A stretch of DNA of 64,000 nt from CAWEWH01 sp963812775 (GTDB lineage Bacteria; Pseudomonadota; Alphaproteobacteria; Rhizobiales; Beijerinckiaceae): assembly GCA_963812775.1 (NCBI GenBank), contig CAWEWH010000005.1, forward strand, positions 682,001 to 746,000, read 5' to 3'. Position 1 is the stretch's first letter; each line of letters begins with the position of its first letter. The notes below the pieces were generated by a model that saw only the letters and a program-made list of their open reading frames with translations, ran no database searches and had not been told where the DNA came from. Below, one piece after another: positions 62,891 to 64,000 of this stretch. Made by a program: the position numbers and the translations under genes.

Positions 62891-63976
62891 TCACGTCAGC
62901 CGGCCGCGCGCCGCAACCGCGATCTCGCCCACAATCTCGTGGCCGCGCACGCTCACCAGTCGATCGACCATATTGACCACGACGCATACATGGTTCGGCA
63001 CGATGCGCACCACGTCGCCGACCTTCGGCCGGTCGTTGCACTGGTAGAGATCGAGAAAGCCGTGCTCTTCGGCAAAGCGTGCGATCCTCGCCTGAGGATG
63101 CTCGAGTATGAGGCCATGGCCGTCGAGACCGCCGGTGTCGCTCGTCAGCGTTTTCGAGCCCGAATCGAGAATCCCGCGCTCGGGCGCGGCGCGGCTGACC
63201 ACGGTGGCATAGACGGTGAGCGCGCAATCCGCGAGCGTTGCGACCCCGGCCTTCATCATCATGCGGTCGTTGAACACATAAGTGCCGGCGCGGTGCTCCG
63301 TCGCGCCATCGATCCTGCCGAGATTGGCGAGGTTCGGCGTGCCGCCCGACGACACCATGCGGGGCTCGAAGCCCCGCATCGCGCACGCCAGCCGTCGCCG
63401 CGTCGAGGAAGGCCTGTGTCTCCTGCAATCGCGTTCTCGGGCGGATAGAGCATGAAGCCCGCGAACTTGAGCCCTGGCCGGGAAGCGATGTCGCGCGCGA
63501 GCCCGACCGCCTCGCGCCGGCGTCTCGACGCCCGCGCGTTTGCGGCCGGTGTCGCATTCCACGACGACGTTGAGATCACGACCGGCGATCGCCGCAGCGG
63601 CGGGCAGGCCCGCCACGACGGTCGCATTGTCGGCCACGACCGTCACCCTGGCACGCGCCAGGAGAGCACCGAGGCGGCCGAGCTTCTCCTCGCCCAGGAT
63701 GTTGTAGGAGATGAGCACATCGTCGTGGCCGCCCTGTGCCATGACTTCGGCTTCGCCGAGCTTCTGGCATGTGATGCCGCGCGCCCCGGCGGCGCGCTGC
63801 ATGGTGGCAATCGCCGGGCTCTTATGCGTCTTGATGTGGGGACGGTTCTTAATGCCGGCGGCATCGCATAGGCCCTGGACGCGCGCGATGTTGCGCTCGA
63901 CGACGTTGAGATCGACCACAACAGCAGGCGTGCCGTATCGCCGGGCCACCTCCGCCTTGAGGATCTCGATGCTCAT
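62891..63976 (-). CDS. DSD1 / D-threonine aldolase-family PLP enzyme, compensating frameshifts
   Basis: Fold-III PLP enzyme of 361 residues, of the D-threonine aldolase / D-serine dehydratase-like family. It opens EVARRYGTPAVVVDLNVVER, and the cofactor lysine is in KNRPHIKTHKSPAIATMQ near residue 48. GITCQKLGEAEVMAQGGHDD, VVVECDTGRKRAGVETP and RMVSSGGTPNLANLG follow, and the C-terminal metal-binding part is HGFLDLYQCNDRPKVGDVVR and RIVPNHVCVVVNMVDRLVSV. Around 63525-63370 the reading frame leaves and returns (the missing text reads DIASRPGLKFAGFMLYPPEN and TQAFLDAATAGVRDAG in other frames), so two or three indels cancel. GAGGAG precedes the start. It is the first gene of the group on this strand. 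Confidence 0.86.
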   Translation of the reverse strand: MSIEILKAEVARRYGTPAVVVDLNVVERNIARVQGLCDAAGIKNRPHIKTHKSPAIATMQRAAGARGITCQKLGEAEVMAQGGHDDVLISYNILGEEKLGRLGALLARARVTVVADNATVVAGLPAAAAIAGRDLNVVVECDTGRKRAGVETPARGGRARARHRFPARAQVRGLHALSARERDCRRHRPSSTRRRLACAMRGFEPRMVSSGGTPNLANLGRIDGATEHRAGTYVFNDRMMMKAGVATLADCALTVYATVVSRAAPERGILDSGSKTLTSDTGGLDGHGLILEHPQARIARFAEEHGFLDLYQCNDRPKVGDVVRIVPNHVCVVVNMVDRLVSVRGHEIVGEIAVAARGRLT

Positions 63977-64000
63977 GCCTTGGCTCCTCGGTCTGCTGGC

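Noticed and set aside
1..64000. CRISPR arrays, prophage, integrase or insertion sequences
   Set aside because: No regularly spaced short repeats, no transposase or integrase motifs and no target-site duplications were seen; the only repeats are dispersed palindromes.
1..64000. tRNA or rRNA genes
   Set aside because: No cloverleaf with a T-loop GTTCGAATC-type core or rRNA-like stretch was noticed by eye; a covariance-model scan would be needed to exclude them fully.

Overview
The window is GC-rich, densely coded DNA from a chromosome that looks like a free-living alphaproteobacterium of the order Hyphomicrobiales. Supporting signs are a minimal PutA without a DNA-binding domain (the Bradyrhizobium type), a liv-type ABC transporter, a TAXI-TRAP transporter, an alphaproteobacterial C-P lyase cluster, a class A penicillin-binding protein of bradyrhizobial type, and intergenic palindromes of the GATCCCGAAAAGTG kind. 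This placement is inference from gene content. No tRNA, rRNA, CRISPR, prophage or insertion sequence was recognised.

Layout: 1-5.1 kb holds putA (cut by the left edge), divergent pobA, a PAP2 phosphatase and a CinA-type amidohydrolase. 5.2-7.2 kb holds a thioesterase and an MFS transporter on the minus strand. 7.6-12.3 kb is a complete branched-chain amino acid or amide type ABC transporter (K-H-M-G-F). 12.5-21.5 kb is an envelope region: membrane fusion protein plus PilZ-containing polysaccharide synthase, FAD monooxygenase, class A PBP and a translationally coupled secreted protein. 21.5-28.6 kb has an SDR, a B12-type radical SAM protein, UbiG, a DUF3830 protein and a TAXI-TRAP system. 28.8-33.1 kb has a CYTH-CHAD protein, two metallo-beta-lactamase-fold proteins and an orphan LuxR-type response regulator. 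33.6-37.3 kb is a sulfatase with its own formylglycine-generating enzyme and two membrane proteins between them. 37.3-40.2 kb carries small stress or membrane genes and a HAD hydrolase. 40.3-52.3 kb is a large minus-strand phosphonate locus: phnCDE1E2 with two accessory genes, then phnGHIJ-GNAT-KLMN. A candidate Pho box lies in front of each half. 52.5-58.6 kb has an esterase, a VOC protein, a CinA-nucleotidyltransferase fusion, an HpaB-type flavoprotein, a GFA protein and an amidohydrolase. 58.6-64 kb is a minus-strand catabolic-looking group: PLP enzyme, M20 amidohydrolase, GntR regulator, PhyH dioxygenase and a SAF-domain dehydrogenase.

A striking property is the number of single-base frame breaks. 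They are dense in some blocks (14.5-20, 22.5-28.5, 33.7-37 and 58.7-61.8 kb) and nearly absent in others (38-45 and 46-58 kb). Protein sequence is conserved across the breaks in the other frames, so most look like sequencing or assembly indels rather than decay. Genes with many breaks are labelled pseudogene as sequenced, but they may be intact in the organism.

The best candidates for follow-up are the CinA-nucleotidyltransferase fusion without the CinA serine, the sulfatase/FGE/membrane-protein unit, the PilZ-controlled glycan synthase locus, the HpaB-like protein lacking iron-sulfur ligands, the paired palindromic elements at both ends of the window, and the two Pho boxes of the phosphonate locus.
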